Shown: one piece after another, positions 21,190 through 32,619 of the stretch
Layout: the number at the start of each line of letters is the position of its first letter
Numbering within the stretch: the first letter of the stretch is position 1
Source of the DNA: Cristatella mucedo
Taxonomy: Eukaryota; Bryozoa; Phylactolaemata; Cristatellidae
Assembly (NCBI GenBank): GCA_009760855.2
Contig: WPIO01000004.1
Location: 10,723,501 to 10,787,500, forward strand
Direction of reading: 5' to 3'
Length of the DNA: 64,000 nt
Notes under the pieces: model-generated
What the model saw: the letters and a program-made list of their open reading frames with translations, nothing else
Database searches by the model: none
Told to the model about the DNA's origin: nothing
Translations under genes and position numbers: made by a program

Positions 21190-22780
21190 ATGACAATATA
21201 TATAATATATAGAATCTGTGTACACGTCATTTTTAACTTAACTGGATATTATGTAAAAACGTGTGTTTTCTCCACACTTCTTTGTCACTCTGCACGACCA
21301 ATCAGTAAGAAGAAAGTCCCCACGTGATGCTTGAGAGCATTCATCCGTCTCACATTGCCTCGATCTGCTGATTACTGCCTAGGCCTACCTCTAGAGCTAC
21401 CATGCCCTGTCCCAAAGTGCTTTTCATGGCTATCATAATGAAAGAAACGGAAGTCGTGCGGAGTATGCCAGACTGTGGATCAACATATGGCAAAGCAGCA
21501 TAATTAAAAATGCAAGTCGAAGGCAATGTGGGGCTAATTCAAACAACGAAACTCGAACAAATTCAACAGCATCAGTACCACACACTACCAGTGCGACATA
21601 GCAGTCACAGTAGACGGATATGTGATTAGTACCTGTGTTCTGTGCGCATATCCAAGCAACGTCATTGGATCCAGCTCGAGGTCGAATAAAGCCGACCTCT
21701 CTGTGCATCGGCTTCTTTGTCTCAGCGTGGTTAGCATAGGCGCTGCAACACAACGATTAAATGCAACCCACAAATGCAGTTGTTCGCCTCACACTTCAAC
21801 GACTAATCGCAGAAATCGCTTATTGTAGAGGGAATAGGCAACAGCTGTTGGGAATATTTGATTAAAACTAGACTGGTAATGCCATCTTCTCATTCTTTCT
21901 TCTACACATTGAAAGTTACTGTGACAGACCAGCCTCTTTCACGAGGGCACTTATTCGACTGGGCGCTCAGCCGCATTTAATGCTTGACATATTTATATGC
22001 AGCAGTTGCTACTCAATTGCTCAGGCAGACAGCAGCAGTTAACAGCAATTCTTCCGACGAAAAGCGATACCATTGTAGTGCTGCATTAAGTCTTGCTTCG
22101 GTGTGCAGCTTAACATTCGATCCAAAGCTCAGCATAAGATATTGAAACCGAGTTAAACAAAGAACTGCCTGTCACTATTCCGTAATGGCTGTAACAATCG
22201 AGTTTTCAACCCAACCAATGATGGTATCCACAACTCCAACATGCACTAATAAAAAGAAGTTTTCATTCCAAGTTGAGCAGACCAGCCCTAGAAGCTGTAG
22301 CAGCTCCCTTGCACTGCTCAAGCCGATAGGAAAAATAAGAAACTCCAGTGATCCATCGAAGCAAACCGATGCTCAACGTCAACTACGAAACAGTTGATGG
22401 GACATGGCTACAGGCGAGGCAATATCTGATTGCAAATATGTTTCTTGCGCAAAGAGAAGCCGTACACTGCACGAGCACGTCTGTGCATGTATAGATTACC
22501 TAAATTGAATATTGGGTTGACCCACATGGACGAACTGGATAACTTCCCCATAGATGAAGTCCTTTATAGTAGGAAAGTGTCCGTGACCTGCATCCGAGCT
22601 CCACTTGCCAAGCAGCCAGGACAGTGGTTTGACGAGGTCGTGCACTGGTGGTCCTACAAAAACGAAACCGAAGGCTGATACATCAATGAATTAACCTTAA
22701 GGTGCTCGTGCTAAGCTTAAATGACTCAACCACATGGGCTCTCGAAGTGGGTCAAACATATCATAAAAGTTTAGCTGATC
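21190..22780. other. Intergenic sequence, nothing recognised
   Basis: No repeat family or conserved domain was seen. An 82-codon open frame at 22430-22678 (contains LTHMDELDNFPIDEVLYSRK) is the only stretch with protein-like composition. It has no recognised family and no clear splice partners. Confidence 0.4.
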
Positions 22781-22784
22781 TAAC

Positions 22785-22925
22785 AGCCTCATTTATAGTG
22801 CAGCTGAAGAGCCTTAGCGGCTAGCACCCTGCTTGCAGCTGGCAATAAAGGATCGTCTGCTTCAGGACTCAAACCCACGACCAGGGTCGAGAAGTGCAAG
22901 CACCTGGGCTACGCCACGAGAGGTG
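22785..22925 (-). mobile_element. SINE2 copy
   Basis: Minus strand carries GTAGCCCAGGTGCTTGCACTT (A-box side), a B box GTGGGTTTGAGTCCTGAAG, GACGATCCTTTATTGCCAGC and the CTAAGGCTCTTCAGC end. It is close to full length. Confidence 0.8.
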
Positions 22926-23214
22926 TTACAGCAGACGAACGGTACGCAATATGATCAAGGCATCAGCAAACGTGGAGTTGCCACGGCACGTTGTAATTCG
23001 GAAAGACCACCACAGAGGTTGTTTCGGTTAAGTCCTGGGTTGCAATAAGTGATTACATCACGTCACTATCGTAAACTAGAAAGAAGCTTGGCTGCTGCTT
23101 AATTTCAACACATTTTACTTTGATTTAATTTAGCAAAATAAATATTGCTATCACAATTTATGCATATTGTGCCTACAGGAAAGTTAGCTACCGAAGCGAC
23201 AGATAGTACAGTAA

Positions 23215-23372
23215 CGCCAGCTGGTTTGGCACAGTGGTTAAGGTGCTCGCCTCGAATCAAGGTCAAGGTGAATATGTTTGATGACCGAAGTCATGGTCTC
23301 GAGCCTCGTGACATATGGAAACGCCTGAATAGAGCTTAAGGTCTCTGAGGGTGCAATACAAATGAATTATAT
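23215..23372 (+). mobile_element. SINE1, near full length
   Basis: tRNA-derived SINE in sense orientation. A-box-like TTTGGCACAGTGGTTAAGG is at about 23223 and B-box-like GGTCTCGAGCCTC at about 23295. Then comes a tail, GAAACGCCTGAATAGAGCTTAAGG, TCTCTGAGGGTGCAATACAAATG, that is homologous to the LINE family A 3' stem-loop. A POLIII-type terminator was not needed to recognise it. Confidence 0.82.
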
Positions 23373-23497
23373 TCTGTTATAGCGGTGCACCCCTACACTG
23401 TAGGTTTAGCTGTCTGAAAGTGGCCAAAAGTGTCCGCAAGCCTTAAATCAGGAGTGAACTTGTATCAAGAGTAGCTACAAGCTCACACCAGAAATTG

Positions 23498-23501
<4 letters not shown>

Positions 23502-23578
<77 letters not shown>
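23502..23578. repeat. (CA)n microsatellite
   Basis: About 38 perfect AC repeats, adjoining the SINE-like element at 23579-23765. Confidence 0.95.
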
Positions 23579-23581
<3 letters not shown>

Positions 23582-23765
23582 GGCACACACATATGCAGCC
23601 TGACCCCCTAAGCGCAAGTTGGTCGGGCTGGTCATATGAATGAATGCTGTAAAGGAGCCAGGGCGGCAATCACCGGAGCTGGTGCAAGCAATAAAGAACT
23701 GCCTGCTCTATAGGAATGGACAAACCACCAGAGTCGTGAAGTGCCAGCACCTTGCCGAAGGCATA
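23579..23765 (-). mobile_element. SINE2-like element next to a CA repeat
   Basis: Nearly the exact reverse complement of 27785-27955, sharing CATATGCAGCCTGACCCCC, GGCGGCAATCAC and GAACTGCCTGCTCTATAGGAA. The minus strand ends with the SINE2-type GCACTTCACGACTCTGGTGG head. Both copies adjoin long dinucleotide repeats on the same side. Confidence 0.75.
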
Positions 23766-24062
23766 CAACCCAGGGGGGCGGCCCTTTCCATCCTAGCAGC
23801 GAGGGGCTGGCCTCGAATCATGTTACTCCACACGTGGCTGTCAGGTGCCTGTCACAAAATGCACACTTTGTGACAAAGGTCGACAAATGTGGATAAAGAA
23901 TTGCTTAGCTCAAGAATAAAAAATGATAAACCAAAGCGTTGACTTAGGCCAGAACTTCGCCTAGCTAGGCAGACATGCTGGGCATTTCCTGAAAATGCAC
24001 CTCCCAACCCCCTTCCCTTCGCCTGATACTTCGTCGCGCCAACCTTTGACCCAGGGCAGCTG

Positions 24063-24081
24063 CCCCCCCCCCCCCCCCCCC
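24063..24081. repeat. C homopolymer
   Basis: A run of 19 C. A 12-G run lies at 24762-24773. Both sit in the GC-rich block 24000-24900, which holds no recognised gene. Confidence 0.9.
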
Positions 24082-24154
24082 GCACAATTGGGCACAGTCA
24101 CTCCCTGGTTGGGCCTCGGGGTCGAGTCGGCACGGCCAGAGCGGAATGCAATCA

Positions 24155-24225
24155 ATAATAATAATAATAAATACATTTGTATAGCGCGCTCAGATGACCT
24201 AATCTCTTTCTAAGCGTATAAATAT
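24155..24225 (-). mobile_element. LINE/SINE 3' tail fragment
   Basis: AATAATAATAATAA, then TTGTATAGCGCGCTCAGATGAC, then AATCTCTTTCTAAGCG: the shared stem-loop tail on the minus strand. Confidence 0.8.
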
Positions 24226-24899
24226 TCTTTGAAGCATGGTCAAATGGTTCGTGTAACGTGCGCAAAGTCAAGAAGCCTAAAATGTGGTCAGGGTTAGTAC
24301 GCACAGTCAACACAATGTCACGGTCATTACTCAGCCGCGAGGCCCGCATCGTGCGGACCTCGTCGCAGCAGAGTAGCGCCATGCTGTGAAACAAAAAAAA
24401 AATAGCTAGCACGCGGCTAGCAGCGAGAGCCACGTCACTAGAACGCGGCGCAGCTCTAGAAAGCGGGAGCGTCGAAGCAGCAGCAGCAGCAGTCAGGGGC
24501 CACCGAAGCCGCTAGTGCGCCCGCGCGGACTGTATGGCAGCGGCGGTCACACTGCCACACTCGCGACGGCCACCTGACGCCCGTCTGGCGAACAGCATTC
24601 GATTGCGCGGTCATACGCAAGTTGAGAAACGCACTGCACGCGGACGAGAAGGCCTACGTGGGTCGCTCGGCGCAGCGCATTCACCGGCACCGAGTCTCTC
24701 ACCGGCCATAGCGACACGCGGGAAACGGTCGAGCCGCAGGAAATGGTCACGCCGCGGCGGCGGGGGGGGGGGGCGGTACCCAATCACGTGACCAACGGTC
24801 GGCCGTGGGTCCTGCCGCTCTGGCTCAACTGCGTTTCCACGAGGTTGTATGTAGCGCAGCGCCGGCCTGACTCAGTTTCAGGGCGCACAAGAACTGCTC

Positions 24900-26350
24900 A
24901 GCACGAAACGCCTCTGTCCTAGAGCCTCAAGCAAGAGGACGCAGCCATCGTAGGAGGACCATGAGGTGATTGATATTGGTTGGCCTGTCAACCCTATAGT
25001 CCCAGCTAGCAATTTAAGTATAATACTAATAAAAATAATAATAATGCACTTGATAAAAGCGCCCTCAGAGAACTCAATCTCTCTAGGCGCTTTACATTTG
25101 CTGCAAAGGGAAATGCAACTGAATGGTGAGTAATATCATGCTTGATAAACAAACAAAGTGAATAACATGGTTAGGGGTGACATGCACAGGATCAGCATGC
25201 AAATGTGGTTAGTGGCAGCATGCACAGTATCAGCACGCATAAGCACATGAAGGACGAATCACAGGGACCCATTAAATGCTGTCCTAAATAGGTGGGTTTT
25301 TAAGTTCTTTTTAAATGTGGTTAGGTCAGGGGATGTTCTGACGCAAGTCGGGAGGGAGTTCCAAGCTTTGGGAGCATACGAACTAAATGCACGGTCTCCA
25401 AAGGATTTGAGGTTTGTACGAGGTATTGGTAAACTGTTGGATTATGAAAAGTATAGGGCAACGCTTGCCCAAGGTCGCTGTCGCCGCCAGCCATCCTAGA
25501 GTTGCTGGACGGTTTCCGTAAGAACGAGAAAGTTGGCTGAAGAGCACCTGCATTCTCGAGCTGTGAGCAAGGGGACGCAGAGATCGTTGAGGTGATTGAT
25601 ATTGGCTGGCTTGTCAATCCGTTGTCCCGGCTAGTTATACGATAGGGCGAGGCTCGGTCGAGGTTCGTCTTCGGCTCCGTTTCGACGCCGTCGCCGGTAG
25701 TTTCTGGACTTGTTTCTCTGAAAGTGAAGGAGGAAGGCGGGCTGTCCACGGGCGATGGACGAGACAGAGATTCAGCATCAGGAGAATTCCTGGATGCCGA
25801 ATACGGTCGTATCGTGCCCGAGCTCGCATATTTGTGTTTCTTTTGTGTTTTGTGTGTATGCGCTTCTTTTGTGTTTTATGTGTGTGCGAGCGCACGTGGT
25901 CTCGCCAGGAGTGCTTGGTGTAGTGTGTTGAGTTATTCCTGCCGTTAAGAAGCGGAGCCCTAGTTCTCCAGTCATGGTCTAGGCTCCGGTTCGGGCTCCT
26001 CCGTCTTATTTGGGTCGCTCCCCACAATAGACATAGGTAGCCTAAGTGCGGGGACGTATTTCCTCCGCAAGCTTGCTCGTGCTGTTGTGAGCCTGCGAGG
26101 AGTGCGGAGGATAAAGCTGAGCTAGACGCGCAGCGACACTGTGTGCTTGCGAATAGAGCTCAGTAAAATCCCCTATTCGTGTGTCTCGTTTTCCATTTAA
26201 CGCCGCGGACTCCCCTTAGTAACCATAAGAAGGTTGCGCCGCGTAGGCGCGCATTTTTCGCGTAGACGCGAACCGAATTGCATTAGGCGGTAGGTTATGC
26301 TGCTCGGTAAGCGGCAGGTTACGCCTACTCCGCCGAGCCTTCGGCGTTAC
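24900..26350. mobile_element. LTR-like GC-rich element interrupted by a LINE
   Basis: Two diverged copies of one segment, GAGGTGATTGATATTGG(T/C)TGG followed by a CCCAGCTAG/CCCGGCTAG block, occur at about 24960-25010 and 25580-25635 on either side of the LINE at 25029-25451. Downstream, 26150-26350 has AGCTCAGTAAAATCCCC, a TGTGTCTCG block and an end in GGCGTTACA, which resembles the R/U5 end of a retrotransposon LTR. I found no pol or gag coding sequence and no clear TG start or target duplication. This is a weak call. Confidence 0.3.
25029..25451 (-). mobile_element. LINE family A 3' copy, 5' truncated
   Basis: Minus strand holds the end of the ORF (YLVQTSNPLETVHLVRML region, frame disturbed), 3' UTR, stem-loop and AATAATAATAAT tail at 25029-25046. 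It ends abruptly within the [11 protein letters not shown] region. Confidence 0.88.
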
Positions 26351-27095
26351 AAGATTGCGCTGCAGTGGGCCACTCAATCACACCGGTTGAACGAAGTGAC
26401 TACGCTGACAGATTGACTTTGCAAATGATATGCTACTCTGTCATGATTAAGCTGCTCCGAGCAGAGCGAGTAACGATTGCCCCTCGGCAACGTGTCTGAC
26501 TCTGTGTCTCACGTTTCCACCGACGGCAAGACTTGCCTCTAGGCGTTAAATAATTACTGCAATGGTAGCTCGCGGTTCAGATGCTCTGCCTCTGCCTCTG
26601 CCTCTGCTAGCCCACAGCTGTAGCAGCGAGTTGGGAGTGGCTAGGCTTCAGCTCAACGACGCACTCCAGCTTCCGGTCGAGCGCCGCACTAAACTATCTA
26701 ATGCGCCGTTTATTCGCAGAGGACGTCGAAACAAGACGAACACCGCCCGGGCTCTCCCAGCACCGCGAGTGTGGGTGTAGTCACGTGGCATCCCCACGGC
26801 CGCGAGCGCGGGCCTACGTCACGCGTTGCCTGCCAACCGGCTCGGTCAACTGTGCCCAGTGCCCGAGAACTAAGAAACCGCGAACTAGGAAACGACGAAC
26901 TAGCAAGCCACTGTGTCGAGACTGACAAAGATCTCTGCTAAAATTAGGTGGCGCGCGGCTCTCGCACGAGAATATTGAAAAAGCTCTTTAATGAACTGCG
27001 TATTTTTGCTCAACTCAAGCTGTGTAATTTTCAGTAATATAATTCCTCCTCACGCAGTCTGCTTCGCTCTTGTGAATAATATAAATATATATAAA
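26351..27095. other. GC-rich intergenic sequence, nothing recognised
   Basis: Includes repeated GCCTCTGCCTCT near 26585 and a GAACTAGGAAACGACGAACTAG stutter near 26880. Open frames on both strands overlap and have no family features. Confidence 0.4.
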
Positions 27096-27247
27096 ATATA
27101 ATTTGTATAGCGCCCTGAGAGAACTTAGTCTATTAAGAAGCTTAACATATGCCGCGGGGCTCGAGCCTACTACCTCGGTCTTCCTATACGTTCACGTTGA
27201 CCTCGGTCGTTAAGGGCGAGCACCTTAACCACTGGGCCAAATCTCAC
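27096..27247 (-). mobile_element. SINE1 copy
   Basis: Minus strand: TTTGGCCCAGTGGTTAAGG, TGCTCGCCCTTAACGACCG, a B-box-like GGCTCGAGCCCCG, then the LINE-like tail TTAATAGACTAAGTTCTCTC ending AGGGCGCTATACAAATT. A partial internal duplication of CGTTCACGTTGACCTCGG is present. Confidence 0.82.
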
Positions 27248-27571
27248 TCTATGGGCATACAGGCGCTGCAGTTGTGCACGTGACCAACACTTACAGGTCG
27301 TTTAGTTTCCGTTCCAGCTTGTACGAAGTGACTAGAAAACTGAGCTCTTTTAGGGTGCTACAAAAATTCTCTACAATAACAACTAATATTATTACAGATT
27401 GTATTGCGTCCTTTAGACTCTCCTAACGTAACGTTGTGGTGTTTTGTCTAGCGCTCAGAAGCTTGATTGATGTTCGACAATTGGAACGTGGTAGAACGAA
27501 TGAGGGCGGAGCGTGCGACTGAATAAAAATTTGCAATTATCCATTCTTACCATAGCTTGAGTCGGAGTGTC

Positions 27572-27572
<1 letters not shown>

Positions 27573-27669
<97 letters not shown>

Positions 27670-27702
27670 CTCTGTGTCTCTGTGTCTCTCTCTGTCTCTC
27701 TC

Positions 27703-27741
<39 letters not shown>

Positions 27742-27760
27742 CTCTCTCTCTCTCTTCAGG
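27573..27760. repeat. (TC)n microsatellite, long
   Basis: About 46 perfect TC units to 27665, then an impure section with TGTC and TATG interruptions to about 27760. It adjoins a SINE2-like element. Confidence 0.97.
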
Positions 27761-27784
27761 CTTGTCGCAGTAAGTCGTGACACT

Positions 27785-27955
27785 TCTAGTGAACGCTTTC
27801 TGAGCCTGGTGGTTTGATTATTCCTATAGAGCAGGCAGTTCTTTAGTGCTTGCACCAGCACCACGTGATTGCCGCCCTGGCTCCTTTACAGCATTCATTT
27901 ATATGACCAGCCCGACCAACTTGCGCTTTGGGGGTCAGGCTGCATATGTGTGTGT
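27785..27955 (+). mobile_element. SINE2-like element, inverted twin of 23579-23765
   Basis: Shares CTATAGAGCAGGCAGTTCTTT, GTGATTGCCGCCCTGGCTCC and GGGGGTCAGGCTGCATATG with the reverse complement of 23579-23765. A TG-rich tract follows at 27947-28000, where the other copy has its CA repeat. Confidence 0.75.
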
Positions 27956-28164
27956 GCGCCTGCGTGTGCGTGTGTGTGTGTGCGTTTGTGTGTGTGTGAA
28001 CTGACCTTTCCAGGTGCTCCAGGTCACTTTGTCTTTCCAGGTGCCTTCACTTTCAAAAATAGAAGAAGAATGAGATAGCTAGCTGTCACCGATCACACAG
28101 CTGCACTCACTTAGCCGGTGTCAAAGTCAGCGAACTTATATTCCGGCATGCTTAATCGACACAG

Positions 28165-29715
28165 AGGTCCTTGCAAACTATCACCCAGCTTTCCTTCTTT
28201 CTTTCTTGTCAAAGATTCCTGAAAATCATTGTAACTAAGAAGCTGGTTGAACATATTGAAAAGAATGAAATGTCAGAAACATTTCAATCGGGGTACAAGA
28301 CGCAGCACTCCACTGAAACTGCTCTCCTCCGTGTTAAGAATGACATTCTATGTGGCAACGATGACGGGAATGTCACTGCCCTAGCTCTGCTACCTCTATC
28401 AGCTGCCTTCGACATCATTAATCACGATGTCCTACTTGGAACGATTGAGAACAATGATCGGTCTAGCAGACGCGACACTCGCGTGATTTAAATTGTACTT
28501 GTCCGATCGCGTTCAATCCGTGTCATGGGGGTGTGTGATCTCACTCACGAGCCGGGTCAGCTGTGGAGTCCCTCAAGGGTCCGTCCTCGGTCCCTTGCTG
28601 TTCTCCATTTATTCTCAACCTCTGGAAAAAGTTAGTCATGCCCATGGAATAGGATATCACTTTAATGCTGACGATACTCAGTTGCATTCGTCATTCAAAC
28701 TGTCGGAATCTGCAGCAGCAACTGATAAACTGAATGGTTGCCTTACCGACATTCGATCCTGGATGTCGGAAAACTTCTTGAGACTAAATGAATATAAAAT
28801 CGAACTGCTCCTCATAGGACACCATAAGTGTGTGGCTGGATTAAAAGGCTTTGCTCTTCTAACAGGTAATGCTGCTATGCGACCATAACCACATACTCGA
28901 AATTTAGGTGCCGTTTTCGACAGTTGCCTATATTTTAAAAGCTTCATTCAGAATACTGCTTCTACGACTGGCCATCGCATCTGATCCCTATCTAAGATTA
29001 GGAGCTGTCTTCTATGGTGGCTTGCGAAAAATTTGACTAGCTACTTAGTTCTGTCTCGGCTAGATTATTGTAATTCCCTTTTGGCTGGGCTACGAAAGAA
29101 AGCGACTAGGCCACTGCAGCTGGCTATGAATATGGCTGCAAGGCTGGTCTTCAAGTCCCAGAGGTTTGAGCAAGTGTCTCCTTTGCTAAAGACCTAGGAT
29201 GGCTGCCGGTTGAGCAACGGACACAGAGCAAAGTTCTTTCGCTGAACCACAAGGCCCGCCACGGCTTGGCTCCTCCATACCTAGCTGAACTGCTGCACCA
29301 TTTTCAGCCTCCTCGTGCCCTCAGGTCCTGTGTGTACAATAAATTAGCCGTTTCATTCCTCCGCTTAAAGACCGTTGGCGACATAAGCTTTAGTTCTGTA
29401 GTTCCTAGACTGGAACTTGCTTCCACGATTCTTACGAAACGAAAAATACTCGGCTGCTGCCGACTGTGGTTCATCTTTTTCTGCAGTCCTGAGCTGCTGC
29501 TACTTCCATGCTACTGACTACCGCAACTGCTCTTCTGACGCTGCTATGCTTCCCACTTTCTGTTTGTTGCGTGAGACAAAGTCTGTTGGCTACTGAATGC
29601 GTAACGAAAGCCGCTTAGGCTGTGGGTGGGCTATACAAAACTCTCCTGCACAATACCCACATAATCTTTGTGGCTTTGTGAAGTTACAGACGGAGGTGCA
29701 TTATTATTCAGTATA
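28165..29715 (+). mobile_element. LINE family B copy (L2/CR1-type), decayed
   Basis: Order of reverse-transcriptase landmarks: KKLVEHIEKNEMSETFQSGY, HSTETALLRVKNDIL, LSAAFDIINHDVLLG, then after a frameshift [33 protein letters not shown] (catalytic YADD changed to NADD), SWMSENFLRLNEYKIELLLIG. After more shifts come the HGLAPPYLAELLHHFQPPRAL C-terminal block and the ACATAATCTTTGTGG end with an ATTATTATT tail near 29700. The catalytic change and broken frame make it dead. Confidence 0.88.
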
Positions 29716-29899
29716 ATATACGATGCCAGTCTCAGCCGACGCGCTATGAATACCAGTGAAGCCTTGGAATCACGGCTAACGAATCGTAGCTGCAGCACTG
29801 CCGATGCACGCAGCCATGCCCACGGCAGCGAAGTTCGGACAACAGCGCCCTCTAGCTTTAGATAACAAGTCTATATCAGAGCTATGGGGGCGGGCGGGC

Positions 29900-29940
29900 G
29901 GTGGACTCGCCCGCCCACCCGCCCGCCCGCCCGCCCGGCG
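29900..29940. repeat. GCCC tandem tract
   Basis: About eight GCCC units (GCCCGCCCACCCGCCC). A short GGGC tract just upstream (29888-29900) can pair with it. Confidence 0.85.
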
Positions 29941-31539
29941 CTGCAGGAAGCTCTGCAAGCGGCTCTGCAAAATTGTGAAATCAGCTACAAAAAAATTGCG
30001 AAAAATCCCGAGTGCTTACGTGAATGTATCTCTAAAGAGTTATTGCACACAGCAGTGCAAAGCTTAATAGCTACCGGAGAGCGCTACCAGGGCCAACCGA
30101 AAGCAGCCTCTGTCGAAGCATGTAAACCTGATATTACGCGATAAACCTGACGGCCGGCCCCGCGTGGCAGAACCGATGCCCTGCGGCAAGAGAGAGAGAA
30201 CGGTGGCTCGGGGACTTAAGGTTTCATTTGTCACCACGAGAAGAGCTGTCCAAGAAGATTAGTATCCAAGTAAAATTGCTGCACCAATTCTCGCTTCGAT
30301 CCCTCTCTGCTTTCCAGCTGGTCGAACTCTCAATTCCGTTTACAGAGTTGTTTGCCGGATTCACATTTGAATTGGTAGCAAACTTCTTTAAATTGAATGA
30401 CAATAGATTGGATAGGTAGGATGGTGCAAGCTAGTGAAGCGATGTGTAAAGCAGACAGAAGATGGGGAGAGGGGGCTAGTGCCCCCACAGCCTTTCTGCC
30501 TACGACTCATTCATTAGTAACGAAGATTTGAGTGAGGAGGCCGGTGAGCACCAAATCCAGCAGCAGCAGCCTGAGAAGCAGATTCGATTCGAAGCGAAGA
30601 GAAGCATTTCTCGCCGGCTGAGACGAAGACCCTTAAGTAAGACGAATACTCAAATGGCGTGAATAGTTGACAATCGCCCAACTTGCTTAAGAGCACACAA
30701 ACACGTGGTTTTCGATGGGTTCACATCGAGAATAGCTTTGACGATTGTAACTTAGCCAAAAGAGGGATACCAGTGATCCAGGCCTCTGCTGAAAACTTCT
30801 CTTGATAACCTTGTGATGTGCTTTGGCTAGCTGCGTGCAGCAGCTGTTCGCAGTTCGGTTCGGCGGCCGCATACGTGACGGAACTTGTCGCCGACCTGTA
30901 ATAAAACTGCCCTGGTCTCGGCCTGTTACAGCTGCTGGTGATGGACAAAGTGGCAGCAGCAGAGAAGCATGCCAGCAGCAGCTACGACGGTGCTGCCCGC
31001 AGCAGCAGCGGCGGCGGCGGTCCCCAGTCGCGTTTGACCTCTGGCCTAGAGGGTCCTTGCTCGCTCGCTCGCACGAATGCGCCAACCCAAGCTAGAAAGA
31101 AGAACGTCACTACCCTCTCACTGCAGGCTGGATAATATTTGGGGAATGCCGCCGCTTGTTAGCAGCACGCTACTCTCGCGTTTAGGAACGTCTGGAAACG
31201 TAATACGAATCTCTTGGGCCACGCTTCTAGCTCATCCAGTTTTCGGCAAGAGAGAGAACGGCGGCTCGGGGACACGACTTCGATTCGAGAGCTGCACTGC
31301 TCCCGAGCTCGGTTCGACGATCGCCGGAAGCAGCCGGGCTCACCTGCAGGCCCGGCTGCTCCCAGAACAGCGGCACGCTCCCACACGATAAAAAAAACTT
31401 CCGGCACAAGCGACGAAAACGGGCAGTGGCGTCTGCCCAATGTACAAAATTCATGCAGCATCAAAACGCACGAGCGAAATCGCACGACATCTTGCGGGTA
31501 ACTCTGAAACACTGTTAGCTATAATTTGACATAATTTGG
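29941..31539. other. Intergenic GC-rich sequence with a local duplication
   Basis: GAGAGAGAACGG(T/C)GGCTCGGGGAC occurs at about 30191 and 31250. No conserved coding domain was recognised on either strand. Overlapping open frames here are compositional. Confidence 0.4.
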
Positions 31540-31770
31540 ATTCAAAACAGCAGTTTCGCTAAAGCTTGTTGCAGAAATGGCAGCTGTATCGCCTGTCAAA
31601 TATGTAAAAAGGCTGGCTGGCCCGGGCCGTTGGAAGCCATTGCATTAACACGCGAAAGCGTAATAGCATGAAAGTGACGGGTTTAAACCGGGAACACCAT
31701 TGTGCATAAGCTGGAATGAAAACTGCAGTCTGTGACGATTATGCTGGAAATGGCACTTGTATCGCAGTGT
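31540..31770 (-). repeat. Isolated units of the 165-bp satellite
   Basis: GAAATGGCAGCTGTATCG at 31577 and GAAATGGCACTTGTATCGCAG at about 31750 (173 bp apart). AGGCTGGCTGGCCCGGGCCGTTGG between them is the reverse complement of the GGCC block in the array at 9890-10680. Confidence 0.75.
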
Positions 31771-31842
31771 ATGGCAGCTATTCGCGGAGCCCCGTTAACA
31801 TCGAACGACCGCAGCTCAGAACCCTCGGTTACGAGCGATTGG

Positions 31843-31870
31843 CGGCGGCGGCGGCGGCGGCGGCAGCGGC
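31843..31870. repeat. (GGC)n tract
   Basis: About seven GGC units followed by GGCAGCGGCAGC, within GC-rich intergenic DNA. Confidence 0.9.
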
Positions 31871-32619
31871 AGCACGTGTCCACGCTCGGCACGGCACGCG
31901 GCACGCGGCTTTTCCTCTTCTTTCGTTTCTTCCTCGTTTCTTCCTCTTCTTTCCATTGGGAGCGGGAGACTGTTGCCGAGCGAAGCCAGCACCTGCGCTG
32001 CCCGCCCGCCCAGCGGCAGGCTAGCTCCGGAGACGCGCTAGCTCAGGAAATTCCGGAGGCGGGCGTCCGAAAAGAAATGCGGCCTGCAAAACGCTGGCGC
32101 CGCCGGTTAGCTAGCTAATTGAGGGTCGTGCAAACACGAATGGCTAACGAAATCGGGTCGGTAGCCCTGAGCGACGACCTCGCTCGATTGTATCCGGAGC
32201 CGACATTTCCTATCCGAAGCCGACATTTCGCATCCGGAGCTGATACTTGCCCGTTCGACGTGACTTTTTCCTACGCCGCCTTGCCAGAGGAAATGCACCT
32301 CTAAATCGGATACAGCCCCGTCGAGATGGCGAGCTCGCTGCGATGGCTGCGCGAGGACTCCTACCGAAGCTTTCGAGACCGTGAAACCCAGCGGAGCAGC
32401 TAGGTCTGCTCAACAGCCTCTGCGCGGCCGACTATCAGGCGGAGACGCGTCTCTCGCCCCCCCCCCCCGCGACCACTTGCCGCAGTGCGCTCGTCCGCGG
32501 CCCTAGCCCGCGAAGCGATCCGAGAGCGCTGACCCGAGAGAGGAGAGCGAAAGTCTTTTCGATGGCCAAGACTGGTACCACTTAAACAGAGCGCCTGAAA
32601 GCCGCGACGAGACGACGAG

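Noticed and set aside
23502-23578. CRISPR-like or other array
   Set aside because: A plain CA microsatellite; no spacer structure, and the genome is animal.
27547-27864. Arg-Glu repeat protein on the minus strand and Ser-Leu repeat on the plus strand
   Set aside because: Pure translation of the TC microsatellite.
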